Assembly (NCBI RefSeq): GCF_004570345.1 | Contig: NZ_SPQM01000003.1 | Coordinates: forward strand, 46,529 to 110,528 | Length of the DNA: 64,000 nt | DNA from: Blastococcus sp. CT_GayMR20 | Lineage (GTDB): Bacteria > Actinomycetota > Actinomycetes > Mycobacteriales > Geodermatophilaceae | Direction: 5' to 3' | Part shown: positions 35,146-43,308 of the stretch, in pieces | Position numbering within the stretch: position 1 is the first letter of the stretch | Layout of the letters: each line of letters starts with the position of its first letter | The notes under the pieces: generated by a model | The model's input: only the letters and a program-made list of their open reading frames with translations | The model's database searches: none | What the model was told of the DNA's origin: nothing | Made by a program: the position numbers and the translations under genes

Positions 35146-35216
35146 CGCCCGCCCCCGACCGGACGGCGTCGTGCGAGGACCTCCCGGTGTCCCTCGTCGT
35201 CCCTGCCCTCCGGGAG
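35130..35216 (+). promoter_or_regulatory. corA 5'-leader with RBS-masking hairpin
   Basis: CTCCCGG (35181-35187) is complementary to CCGGGAG (35210-35216), which contains the corA Shine-Dalgarno. A competing element exists: GGTCCTC (35130-35136, the end of the leader ORF) is complementary to GAGGACC (35175-35181), sharing base 35181 with the first stem. A ribosome stalled near the end of the leader peptide would free 35175-35187 to behave differently. Structure is predicted by eye only. Confidence 0.4.
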
Positions 35217-35222
35217 TCCGTC

Positions 35223-36362
35223 ATGACCGAGCGCCGCCTCGCGCCGCTGACCGCCCTCACCACGCTCGCCCGCCGTCCGGTGCGGGTGGACGCCCGTACC
35301 CCGGTGACCCGGGTGAGCCAGCCGCCGTCCCCGGCGGGCCGGTCGCGCGTGGTCGACAACGCCGTCTACTCCGAGGGCCGACGGGTGGCGACCCCCGAGA
35401 CCGCGGCCGAGAGCCGCGAGGAGCTGGCCGCCGGCGAGGACCGCCTCGCCTGGTTGGGGCTCTACCGCCCGGAACCGGGTGAGCTCGGCGAATTGGCCGA
35501 GCTCTACGATCTGCCGGAGCTCGCCGTCGAGGACGCGATCAAGGCGCACCAGCGGCCCAAGTTGGAGCGGTACGGCAACACGCTGTTCGTCGTCCTCAAG
35601 GCGGCCCGGTACCTCGACGCCGTCGAGGAGGTCGAGTTCGGGGAGCTGCACCTGTTCCTGGGCGCGGACTTCGCGATCACCGTCCGGCACAGCGAGTCGC
35701 CGGACCTCTCGCGGGTGCGGCGCCGGCTGGAGAGCGAGCCGGCGCTGCTGGCCAAGGGCAGCGAGGCGGTGCTCTACGCGACGCTCGATGCCGTCGTCGA
35801 CGGGTACCGGCCGGTCGTCGACGGGCTGGCCACCGACATCGACGAGATCGAGACCGAGGTCTTCCGCGGTGACCCGGGCGTCTCGCGGCGCATCTACGAG
35901 CTGTCGCAGGAGGTCCTCGAGTTCCAGCGGGCCTCGGTGCCGCTGACCGGGATCCTCGCCGCGATCACCGCCGGCTTCGACAAGTACGGCGTCGACGAGG
36001 AGCTGCGCAGTTACCTGCGCGACGTCGCCGACCACGTCACCCAGGTCAACGAGCGGGCGGAGGCGTTCCGGCTGCAACTGCGGGACATCCTCACCGTGAA
36101 CGCGACGCTGGTCGCGCAGCGGCAGAACGAGGAGATCCGGGAGCTCACGGAGGCCTCGATCGCGCAGGGCGAGGAGGTCAAGAAGATCTCGGCGTGGGCG
36201 GCCATCCTGTTCGCGCCGACCCTGGTCGGCACGGTCTACGGGATGAACTTCGACGAGATGCCCGAGCTGGGCTGGCAGTTCGGCTATCCGCTGGCCCTGC
36301 TGCTGATGCTCGGGGTCAGCCTGACGCTGTACCTGGTGTTCAAGCGACGCGACTGGATCTAG
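35223..36362 (+). CDS. corA: CorA-family Mg2+/Co2+ channel
   Basis: 379 aa from ATG 35223 (RBS GGGAG). A long cytoplasmic funnel domain with acidic helices (DIDEIETEVFRGD near 208-220) and two C-terminal membrane helices separated by the signature GMN loop (YGMNFDEMPELG, GMN at 340-342) define CorA. The first 45 residues (AMTERRLAPL... region) are variable. It forms a pentameric Mg2+ channel gated by intracellular Mg2+. An in-frame extension to ATG 35046 exists but runs over the leader peptide and has no RBS. Confidence 0.92.
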   Translation: MTERRLAPLTALTTLARRPVRVDARTPVTRVSQPPSPAGRSRVVDNAVYSEGRRVATPETAAESREELAAGEDRLAWLGLYRPEPGELGELAELYDLPELAVEDAIKAHQRPKLERYGNTLFVVLKAARYLDAVEEVEFGELHLFLGADFAITVRHSESPDLSRVRRRLESEPALLAKGSEAVLYATLDAVVDGYRPVVDGLATDIDEIETEVFRGDPGVSRRIYELSQEVLEFQRASVPLTGILAAITAGFDKYGVDEELRSYLRDVADHVTQVNERAEAFRLQLRDILTVNATLVAQRQNEEIRELTEASIAQGEEVKKISAWAAILFAPTLVGTVYGMNFDEMPELGWQFGYPLALLLMLGVSLTLYLVFKRRDWI

Positions 36363-36601
36363 AAGGACGCCCCTGCCCCCACCCCTCGCGCTCTCGTGGT
36401 GGCACCCGGCCCGGGCCGGCCTGGCCGCACCGGTCTGTCGCCGCGCGAGGCGGTGACGTGGGCGCGCCGGGAGCACCACGCGCGCGGTGGAGACGCCGTG
36501 GCAGCGCTGGTGGCTGCACCGCGTGCGCTGACCGGGGGACACCCCCGTGCGGGGGAACACAGCGCTGGACGCAGCCGTTACGCTTTCTGCACAACTACAC
36601 A
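36363..36601. other. Gene-free region upstream of ssrA
   Basis: 239 bp without a gene. Contains CCCCCGTGCGGGGG, a 5-bp stem with a 4-nt loop near 36542-36555, which may terminate corA transcription, and TACGCT (36579-36584), a possible -10 box 18 nt before mature tmRNA. No clear -35. Confidence 0.4.
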
Positions 36602-36977
36602 GGGGGTGAATGGTCTCGACTTCGGTCGGGTGACCAGGGGAAGCGAGCCGAGGAAGGCAACGATGAGCTCGTTAACCATCCGTTGCAAAAAACACAAGCG
36701 CCGACTCTGATCAGCGCGACTTCGCTCTCGCTGCCTGACGGCAGCTAGGCGAGTCTGTCAGCCCGGGTTCGTCATCGGCCCGGATCCTGGCATCAGCTAG
36801 ATGACTCACTGCGCCTACCGGTCACGGGTAGGCGCGGGACATCCAACAGTGACTGGGCCCGTCACACCGACTCGTCTGCATGATCGGTGGGGTCGAGCAG
36901 AGGCAACGCGGACTGCGCTCGGAGAAGCCCTGGTGATGCGTCGAAGGACGCGGGTTCGATTCCCGCCACCTCCACCA
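36602..36977 (+). ncRNA. ssrA: tmRNA (trans-translation RNA)
   Basis: 376 nt. The 5' end GGGGGTGAATGGTCTCGACT and the 3' end CGGGTTCGATTCCCGCCACC followed by TCCACCA form the tRNA-Ala-like domain: GGGGGUG (36602-36608) pairs with CACCUCC (36967-36973), then A and encoded CCA (36975-36977). The resume codon GCA at 36685 starts the tag AKNTSADSDQRDFALAA, ending at TGA 36736-36738. The ALAA terminus is the ClpXP/ClpA degron. SmpB, its partner, is encoded at 28636. Confidence 0.96.
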
Positions 36978-36993
36978 CCCCTCGCAGGACGAC

Positions 36994-37027
36994 GAACCGC
37001 CCCGGACCGGAAGGTCGGGGGCGGTTC
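36994..37027 (+). terminator. Strong hairpin after ssrA
   Basis: GAACCGCCCC (36994-37003) pairs with GGGGCGGTTC (37018-37027), 10 bp perfect with a 14-nt loop; flanking GACGAC and GTCGTC extend the stem. It lies 16 nt after the tmRNA CCA end. Intrinsic terminator without T-tract. Confidence 0.75.
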
Positions 37028-37375
37028 GCTGTCGTCCGGGATCAGCCGGCCGGACGTCGCCAGCTCGACGAGCCCCCGAGCAGACCGGGCCCTCTCACGT
37101 CACCCGGGGAGGACCCACGGCGCGTTCCCGAACGGGGTGCCGGTGCGCTTCCCGCACCGCCGGCAGATCTTGTCGTCCGGACTCGAGGGCCCCTCGCGGG
37201 TCGCGGGTCGGCGGACGTAGGAGTGAAACCGAACCGGCACCGCAGTGGCTTCCGAGTCATGGACCGACGCTAGGAGTCGTCGGTTCCGCTGAGAAGGGGC
37301 GTACTGCCTTGCGGGCCACGCCTGCGCCGCCACGGTGCACGGTGCTGATCTCGCGACCTCGTCGGCGGCGGTCGG
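37028..37375. other. Gene-free region after ssrA terminator
   Basis: About 350 bp in which I cannot support a gene. A minus-strand frame (37100-37333) contains ICRRCGKRTG but no RBS or further family sequence. No integrase or duplicated ssrA end is seen, so no sign of an island inserted at ssrA. Confidence 0.5.
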
Positions 37376-38689
37376 TCAGCCGGTCCTGGCATGGAGCAGG
37401 CTCGACACCCGCCGGGCAGCCGTCAGCCCGGACTCGATGGCGCCGTCCATGAATCCGTTCCAGCCACTGGCCACGTCGGAGCCGGCGAGGACGACCCGCC
37501 CCTCGGGCGCCTGCAGGGCCTCCAGCGACGCCAGTTGGCCGGGCCGCCACACCGACCACGTGCCGCGGGAGAACTCGTCTGCGACCCAGTCGTGCCCGGT
37601 GACCGCTTCGATCCGCGCCGTCGAGGGCAGCAGGTCGCGGAAGCCCGCCCGGACGGCACGCTCGTCGCCGGGCGGCAGGCGACCGGCGTCGGGTCCCAGG
37701 GCGAACACCAGCTGAGCCCCGTCCGGGCGCGTGTCCCAGCTGCACACGAACGTCAGTGGCTGGTCGTCGGGAGCCATGGCGAAGATCGGCTCCCGCACGC
37801 CGGTGACGACCGCCCAGAGCTTGACGCCGTGGCTGGCCTGCCCCTGCGCCACCATCGTCCGCTTGGCATCGCTGAGAGCCGGGCGGAAGTCCACGGCATC
37901 CAGCGTGTTCAGGGGAACGGCGACCACCGCCGCCGACGCGGTGAACGACGATCCGTCCCGGGTCGACACCATGACGAGGTCGTCCTGCTGCTCGACCGCG
38001 GTCGCGGGCATGGAGCTCCGCACCGCCGGGTCCCCGTCAGCCGCGATCGCCATGACCAGGTCCGCCGTGCGGATCCCCAGGAGACCCGATGCGTCGAGCA
38101 TCAGGCCGAAGTCCCAGCCGGAGAGTGCCAACTCGCGCATCACGGTGAGGAGTCCCGCCTCCGAGCAGGGCGCAGAGCACGTGGTGCTCAGGACGGGATT
38201 GACCAGATCCACTTCCTCGGCGGTGAAGTGGCTGGCGTCGATGCGGTCCTGGACGGACAACTGGTCGAGCGCAGCGACGGCATCGGGAAGCGCGAGCGGT
38301 TGATGCGGCAGCGGGAACGTCTCCCGGGCGTCGGGGAAGAGCCGGGCGAACAGCTCGGCCACCCGCGGCCCCAGGTCGGCCACCGTGCTCTCGTGCAGCT
38401 GCCCGCCACTGCGGTAGTTCCACCGGTCGGGCATCGGCAGCGGACGGTACGGGATCCGGTAGCGGGTGAGCTCCGCGAAGACGTGCGGCTGGAACCAGTG
38501 GACCTGGGCACCGCCGAGCTCCACGTCCCTGCCGACCAGCTGGCTGGTGCAGGTCCGTCCCCCGAGTCGGTCACGGGCTTCCAGGATCAGCACGTCCCGG
38601 CCGGCATGCCGTAGCTCACGAGCCGCGGTCAGCCCGGCGAGGCCGCCGCCGATCACGATGACGTCCCGCTCGTGCGTGTTCGCGACCAT
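37376..38689 (-). CDS. FAD-dependent amine oxidase
   Basis: 437 aa. N-terminal FAD-binding site VIVIGGGLAGLTAARELRHA (about 10-29) with EARDRLGGRT (37-46), and C-terminal FAD motif VLAGSDVASGWNGFMDGAIE, the classic ends of flavin monoamine oxidases (PF01593). Probably oxidises an amine or acts as a desaturase of the same fold; substrate unknown. ATG start at 38689. It is not in an operon with its neighbours (181-bp gap to the cupin gene). Confidence 0.87.
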   Translation of the reverse strand: MVANTHERDVIVIGGGLAGLTAARELRHAGRDVLILEARDRLGGRTCTSQLVGRDVELGGAQVHWFQPHVFAELTRYRIPYRPLPMPDRWNYRSGGQLHESTVADLGPRVAELFARLFPDARETFPLPHQPLALPDAVAALDQLSVQDRIDASHFTAEEVDLVNPVLSTTCSAPCSEAGLLTVMRELALSGWDFGLMLDASGLLGIRTADLVMAIAADGDPAVRSSMPATAVEQQDDLVMVSTRDGSSFTASAAVVAVPLNTLDAVDFRPALSDAKRTMVAQGQASHGVKLWAVVTGVREPIFAMAPDDQPLTFVCSWDTRPDGAQLVFALGPDAGRLPPGDERAVRAGFRDLLPSTARIEAVTGHDWVADEFSRGTWSVWRPGQLASLEALQAPEGRVVLAGSDVASGWNGFMDGAIESGLTAARRVSSLLHARTG

Positions 38690-38870
38690 GACGGGCCTCC
38701 TGCCCGCCCGGCGACGCGTGGGGCCGTCCGCCTCGACCGGGCACAGCGCGACTCGGCAGCAGAGGGCGCCACTCTAGGGCGGATCGGGTGGGAGGGACAG
38801 CCCGTGGAATCCGCCGGCGCCGCACGACTGCGCGGTCGCGCGGTCCTCCAGTGGGCAGGCCCCCGTGCAT

Positions 38871-39218
38871 TCAGGACCGGGGCTCGACCCATTCGGTGAT
38901 CATGCGGTCGTGCAGGTGGAGGCAGGTCATCCGCAGGGTTCCCCCGGGCGACGCGGTGAAGCCGTGCACCTCGCCGGGCGGCACGACCACGACCGAGCCC
39001 CCCGTCGCCTCGATCGTCTCCTCGCCGGCCAGGAACTCACCCGACCCCTCGTGCAGCACGAAGACCTCGGCGTACGGGTGGGTGTGCGGCCCTGGGCCAT
39101 GGCCCGGCGGGCTCGCCTGGACGAAGAACGAGACCGGCACCCCGCCGTGGTCGCGACCGAGAAAGGTCCGCGACTCGTCGTTCCCCGGGAGCTCGGTGTT
39201 CCGGATGTGGAGGGCCAC
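38871..39218 (-). CDS. Cupin-domain protein
   Basis: 115 aa from GTG 39218 with RBS GAGGAGGCGGGA. Single cupin barrel: HTHPYAEVFVLHEGSGEF (metal-binding His, His and Glu of motif 1, about 46-63) and VVPPGEVHGF (motif 2 His). Likely metal-dependent sensor or small dioxygenase-type protein; function unknown. Confidence 0.83.
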   Translation of the reverse strand: MALHIRNTELPGNDESRTFLGRDHGGVPVSFFVQASPPGHGPGPHTHPYAEVFVLHEGSGEFLAGEETIEATGGSVVVVPPGEVHGFTASPGGTLRMTCLHLHDRMITEWVEPRS

Positions 39219-39278
39219 TCCCGCCTCCTCGCCTCGATGCGACGAGGACGCTAGCGGAGGAGGCAGGTTGCCTCGCTC

Positions 39279-39376
39279 GTGACCTACGGCTGGGGCATGA
39301 TCCCCGTCCGGCTCGGCATCGGCGCGAGCCGGGCGACGACCTCGTGGTGACCGTCCGCCTGGCCGTCGACGTCTGA
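39279..39376 (+). pseudogene. Remnant of a DUF1905-type gene
   Basis: One frame reads VTYGWGMIPVRLGIG from 39279; a second frame reads EPGDDLVVTVRLAVDV and stops at TGA 39374-39376. Together they resemble the start and the end of a DUF1905 domain with the middle deleted and a frame change. Short, so the call is tentative. Confidence 0.4.
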
Positions 39377-39424
39377 GCGGGGGCGGCGCCGGCCGGCGCG
39401 GCCGTCCGGGACCGGCGCCTGGTC

Positions 39425-40279
39425 TCAGCCGGGCGCCGGCTCGTCGGCGAGACCCTCGACGTCGCCGGCGGGAGCGCCGAACCGGGACAGGAACAGGGCG
39501 CTCCCTACGGTCACGACGAAGCCGAGGGCGGCCAGCCAGGCCATCCCGGAGGCGGGACGGTCGCCGACGGCCAGACCCAGCAGCGACCCGGACACGGCTT
39601 CCGTGGCCACCATGATCGTCGTCACCGCGACCACCGCGCCCCGTTGCAGCGCAAGGGCGCCGGCGGCCAGACCTGCGACACCGGCCACACCGGCGGCGTA
39701 GGCAGCGGGGTCGGTGAGCACACCGGGGATCGCGATCGGGCCGAGGACTCGGGCCGCGAGCGCGAGCAATCCGAAGCAGCTCCCGGCCAGGGCAGCGATC
39801 AGGCCGGCTGTCCGCGCGGAGGACCGGGTCCGCGCAGCCGCCAGGGTGAGCCCGGCCAGGAGGACGGCGGCCGCCAGCACCGCCCACCGCACGGCGCCGG
39901 GCACGACCGCGGGTCCCTGCGGGGTCGCCGCGAGGGCAACCGCGACGAGCCCGACGGTGACCCCGCCGAGGGCGAGCTTCTCGCGGTCGTGCAGTCCCGT
40001 CCCGAGGACGAGCGCGGCCAGCACGGCGGTGACCCCGAGGCTGGAGGCCCGCCCCGCCTGCACCACGAAGAGCGGGAGTGCCCGGATCGCGACGACGGAC
40101 AGCAGGAAGCCCGCGACGACGAGGAACAGCCCGCCCAGGTACCGCGGGTCCCGTGCCAGCCCACCGAGCAGCCCGGTCAGATCGGTCCGGGCGGACCGTG
40201 CGACCGCAGCCGCCTGCAGCACGGCGCTCGCGCCGTAGCAGAGAGCCGCCCCGGCGACAGCCACGACCGCGAGGAGCAC
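39425..40279 (-). CDS. DMT/EamA-type membrane transporter
   Basis: 284 aa from GTG 40279, the first usable start codon directly before helix 1 (VLLAVVAVAGAALCYGASAV), with AGGAAGAAGG as RBS. About nine to ten membrane helices in an EamA-like duplication; the opening ALCYGASAVLQAAAVAR is typical for actinobacterial DMT proteins. Substrate unknown. Divergent from the glycan operon (148 bp between starts). Confidence 0.75.
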   Translation of the reverse strand: MLLAVVAVAGAALCYGASAVLQAAAVARSARTDLTGLLGGLARDPRYLGGLFLVVAGFLLSVVAIRALPLFVVQAGRASSLGVTAVLAALVLGTGLHDREKLALGGVTVGLVAVALAATPQGPAVVPGAVRWAVLAAAVLLAGLTLAAARTRSSARTAGLIAALAGSCFGLLALAARVLGPIAIPGVLTDPAAYAAGVAGVAGLAAGALALQRGAVVAVTTIMVATEAVSGSLLGLAVGDRPASGMAWLAALGFVVTVGSALFLSRFGAPAGDVEGLADEPAPG

Positions 40280-40415
40280 GGCGACCTTCTTCCTGCGTTC
40301 CGTGAGCAGCGGCCAGGTCCACCGATCGGTGAGCTGTTCCGGGTGGACGGTCGATGATCTCGTGAAGATGTCGACCCGGTTGCGAGTGTCGGTGTACTCG
40401 CATCCTCCCCCGACA

Positions 40416-40421
40416 TAGATT
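40416..40421 (+). promoter_or_regulatory. Putative -10 box of the glycan operon
   Basis: TAGATT ends 6 nt before GTG 40428; no RBS. Probably the promoter for the five coupled genes 40428-44938. Confidence 0.45.
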
Positions 40422-40427
40422 TCCCGT

Positions 40428-41726
40428 GTGACGAGGCCTCTGAGCGGGAGGCTGGAGGGAATCCTCCGGCGCCTGCCCCTCTGGGCACTCGGTGCGTTCG
40501 CCCTCCTCGCCGCGTTCCTGTCGGTGCTCGGCTGGTCCATGGTCGGGGTCGTGGACGGACGCACGGAGTTCGCCCAGCTCGACGGACCCGGCTGGCTGGA
40601 TGCGTGGTTCCAGGGGGACTCGGCCTGGTACCACCGGATCGCCGAGGAGGGCTACTCCTACGTTCCCGGCCAGCAGTCGCCGATCGCCTTCTTCCCCGCG
40701 TACCCGCTCCTGGTCCACGGTGTCGGCCGGTTGCTCGGCGGGGACTTCTCCACCGCCGGCGGCCTGCTGACGCTGGCGTGCGCGGCCGGGGGGGTCGTGC
40801 TGTTCGCCGACTGGGTGCGCCGCCGGGTGGCGCCCCGCACCGCCGTCGTCGCGGTGGCCCTCCTGCTGGTCTACCCCTACAGCTTCTTCCTGTACGGCAG
40901 CGGCTACAGCGACGCCTTGTTCCTGGTGACCGCCCTCGGCTCCTTCGCGCTGCTGGAGCGGCGGCACTACGTGCTGGCCGGGCTGGTCGGAGCGTTGGCG
41001 ACCGCGGGTCGCCCGATCGGGGTTGCCGTGGCCGTGGGCCTGGTGGTGAGGGCCGTCGAGATGCTCGCTCAGGACAGGGCGGCGCGCCGCGACACGGAGG
41101 TGGCTGTCGGGAGCGCCGGCGGCCCGTTGCCCCCTCCCGGGCGACCGGTCGACGCCCCCCTGACCGCGAGTTCCGCGCACGTGTCGTTCCGGGACCTCGT
41201 GCAGGCGGTCCGGTTCGTGCGGTGGCGCCAGGCCGCCCTGCTGTCGTCCGGTTTCGGCCTGCTCGCGTGGATGGTCTACCTGGGCGTCCGGTTCGACGAC
41301 CCGCTGGCGTTCGCGAGCGTCCAGGCCGCCCCCGGCTGGAACCAGGGTGCCGGTCCGTACACCTGGTTCAAGGTGCCCTTCATCGGCACCGTGCTCAAGG
41401 GGATCTGGGGGGACGCGGTCCTGCTGGTGCCGCAAGCGCTGGCCTGCCTCGCCGCCGTCCTGCTGATCCGCACCGTGTGGCGGCGGTTCGGCTGGGGTTA
41501 TGCCGCCTATGCCGTGATCTCGCTGGCCATCCCGCTCATCGGGACCAAGGACTTCATGGGCACCGGCCGGTACGTGCTGGCCGCCTATCCTGTCCTGGCC
41601 GCCGCTGCGGTGGTGCTCACCGACGAGCGGCGCCCCCGCTGGCTTGCCCCGAGCGTGCTCGCAGTGCTGTTCATCGGGCTGTGCATCGCCACAGTCGCAT
41701 TCGTCAACGGCGTGGAGGTCTCGTGA
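40428..41726 (+). CDS. GT-C glycosyltransferase (PIG-V/mannosyltransferase-like)
   Basis: 432 aa, about 9-10 membrane helices. After helix 1 the first extracytoplasmic loop carries FQGDSAWYHRIAEEGYS (about 61-77) and SPIAFFPAYPLLVHG, the pattern of PIG-V/GT-C enzymes that take sugars from polyprenyl phosphate on the outer membrane face; the Asp of GDSAW is the likely catalytic residue. A Pro/Ala-rich cytoplasmic insert lies near 215-250. First gene of a five-gene operon; its stop overlaps the GTG of the GT2 gene. Acceptor unknown, inferred to be an envelope glycan or glycolipid. Confidence 0.85.
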   Translation: MTRPLSGRLEGILRRLPLWALGAFALLAAFLSVLGWSMVGVVDGRTEFAQLDGPGWLDAWFQGDSAWYHRIAEEGYSYVPGQQSPIAFFPAYPLLVHGVGRLLGGDFSTAGGLLTLACAAGGVVLFADWVRRRVAPRTAVVAVALLLVYPYSFFLYGSGYSDALFLVTALGSFALLERRHYVLAGLVGALATAGRPIGVAVAVGLVVRAVEMLAQDRAARRDTEVAVGSAGGPLPPPGRPVDAPLTASSAHVSFRDLVQAVRFVRWRQAALLSSGFGLLAWMVYLGVRFDDPLAFASVQAAPGWNQGAGPYTWFKVPFIGTVLKGIWGDAVLLVPQALACLAAVLLIRTVWRRFGWGYAAYAVISLAIPLIGTKDFMGTGRYVLAAYPVLAAAAVVLTDERRPRWLAPSVLAVLFIGLCIATVAFVNGVEVS

Positions 41727-42472
41727 ACGCGTCCGCCAAGGTCGACCTGCTGTCGGTGTTCTTCCCGATGTGGAACGAGGAGGACTACGTCGAGCGGGCG
41801 GTGCGCGCCGCCGAGGACGAGTGCCAGCGGCTGATCGACATCGGCGAGATCGCCGCCTACGAGCTGATCATCGTCGACGACTGCTCGACCGACCGCACTC
41901 CCGAGATCGCCGATGCCCTCGCCGCGACCGACCCCCGCATCCGGGTGGTGCACCATCCCGTCAACCGCGGGCTGGGCGGCAGCATCAAGACCGGGTTCGA
42001 ATCGGTGCGCGGCGACGTCGTGCTCTACACCGACGCCGACCTGCCTTTCGAGATGCTCGAGCTGGGTCGCGCCCTGCGGGTGCTGCGCCACTACGAGGCC
42101 GACATGGTCAGCGCCTACCGGCTGGACCGCACCGGGGAGGGTCCCCGGCGCGCCATCTACTCCTTCGTCTACAACTCCCTGGTGCAGGTGACCTTCGGCA
42201 CCCGCGTGCGGGACATCAACTTCGCGTTCAAGCTGGTCCGCCGCCACGTCCTCGAGGCCGCCCGGCCGGTCAGTGAAGGCTCGTTCATCGACGCCGAGTT
42301 GGTCATCCGGGCCCAGAAGCTGGGCTTCCACATCGTCCAGATCGGCGTCGACTACTTCCCCCGCTCCCGCGGAGTGTCCACCCTCTCCTCCCTGGCCGTG
42401 ATCCGCCGGATGCTGAAGGAGATGCGGGAACTGCGGGCCGAGCTGGCCCACCTCACGCCGGTCGCCCGGTGA
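41723..42472 (+). CDS. GT2 polyprenyl-phosphate glycosyltransferase (DPM/PpgS-like)
   Basis: 249 aa; GTG overlaps the previous stop. GT-A fold: FFPMWNEEDYVERAV (9-23), IIVDDCSTDRT (45-55), HPVNRGLGGSIKTGF, and the metal-binding DADLPFEML (DxD). It lacks the C-terminal membrane helices of some homologues, as in dolichyl-phosphate-mannose synthase and mycobacterial PpgS (polyprenyl-phosphate GalNAc synthase). Expected to load a sugar onto polyprenyl phosphate at the cytoplasmic face, which the GT-C enzyme would then use after flipping. Confidence 0.88.
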   Translation: MNASAKVDLLSVFFPMWNEEDYVERAVRAAEDECQRLIDIGEIAAYELIIVDDCSTDRTPEIADALAATDPRIRVVHHPVNRGLGGSIKTGFESVRGDVVLYTDADLPFEMLELGRALRVLRHYEADMVSAYRLDRTGEGPRRAIYSFVYNSLVQVTFGTRVRDINFAFKLVRRHVLEAARPVSEGSFIDAELVIRAQKLGFHIVQIGVDYFPRSRGVSTLSSLAVIRRMLKEMRELRAELAHLTPVAR

Positions 42473-43308
42473 CCCGGCTGCTCGTCATCAACGCCGACGA
42501 CATGGGCCTCACCCGCGGGGTCTGCCGAGCGGTCGCGCGCGCCCACGAAGGCGGGATCGTCACCTCGACGTCCGTACTCGCCGTCGGAAGGGCGTTCGAG
42601 CAGGCCGCCACCACGGTGAGGGACGCCGGCGACCTGGCCGTCGGCGCCCACCTGGCGATCGTGGGGGAGGACCGCCCGCTCCTGTCGGCCCGGGAGGTGC
42701 CCACCCTCGTCGACCGGGAGGGCCGTTTCCCACTCTCGTACCGCACGGTGGTCGCCCGCGGGGCCGCCGGGCGGATCGACGCCGACGACGTCGCCCGGGA
42801 GTTCCGCGCCCAGCTCGAGCGGGTGCAGGGGATCGGGGTGCCGGTGACCCACCTCGACACGCACCAGCACACCCATCTGTGGCCCGCTGTTGCTGCCGTC
42901 GTCGTCGACCTGGCCCGGGAGGCCGGGATCCGCGCCGTCCGGTTGCCCAGGAGCCGGCGCCGTGGGCCGCTCGGCACTGGAGTGACGCTGTTGGCCGGGC
43001 GGCTGCGCCGCCGGCTCGACCGGGCCGGCCTGGTCACCACCGGCGCCTACGCCGGGCTCGACGAGGCCGGGCACCTGGACGGCGAGCGGTTCGCCGGTGT
43101 CCTGGAGCGGCTGACCGCCGGAGGGGCGGCGACGGCCGAGGTCAACTCCCATCCCGGCGAGGCGGGGGACCCCGAGCTCGCCCGGTTCGAGTGGGGGTAC
43201 CGCTGGGCCGACGAGCAGGCGATGCTGACCGCGTCGTCCACCCGGGCGCTCGTCGAGCGGCGGGGCTGGCGGCTGGGCACGTTCGCCGACGTGGCGGCAG
43301 CCGCGTGA
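42469..43308 (+). CDS. YdjC/ChbG/HpnK-family deacetylase
   Basis: 279 aa; GTG overlaps the previous stop. The metal site INADDMGLTRGV (7-18) and THLDTHQHTHLWPAV (about 125-139) and the late NSHPGE segment are complete. Family members remove N-acetyl groups from sugars: ChbG on chitobiose, HpnK on hopanoid aminosugar, NaxD on undecaprenyl-phosphate GalNAc. Sitting directly after the GT2 gene, it is the natural candidate to deacetylate the lipid-linked sugar. Confidence 0.9.
   Translation: MTRLLVINADDMGLTRGVCRAVARAHEGGIVTSTSVLAVGRAFEQAATTVRDAGDLAVGAHLAIVGEDRPLLSAREVPTLVDREGRFPLSYRTVVARGAAGRIDADDVAREFRAQLERVQGIGVPVTHLDTHQHTHLWPAVAAVVVDLAREAGIRAVRLPRSRRRGPLGTGVTLLAGRLRRRLDRAGLVTTGAYAGLDEAGHLDGERFAGVLERLTAGGAATAEVNSHPGEAGDPELARFEWGYRWADEQAMLTASSTRALVERRGWRLGTFADVAAAA

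Noticed and set aside
35046..35222. N-terminal extension of CorA from ATG 35046
   Set aside because: No RBS, low-complexity Arg/Gly/Pro sequence, and overlap with the leader peptide; ATG 35223 has GGGAG in place.
37100..37333. Small zinc-motif protein (ICRRCGKRTG)
   Set aside because: Single CxxC in a short frame, no RBS, no partner Cys pair; cannot be told from chance.
36978..37375. Genomic island inserted at the 3' end of ssrA
   Set aside because: No integrase, no repeated ssrA 3' end in the following DNA; ordinary genes continue on both sides.
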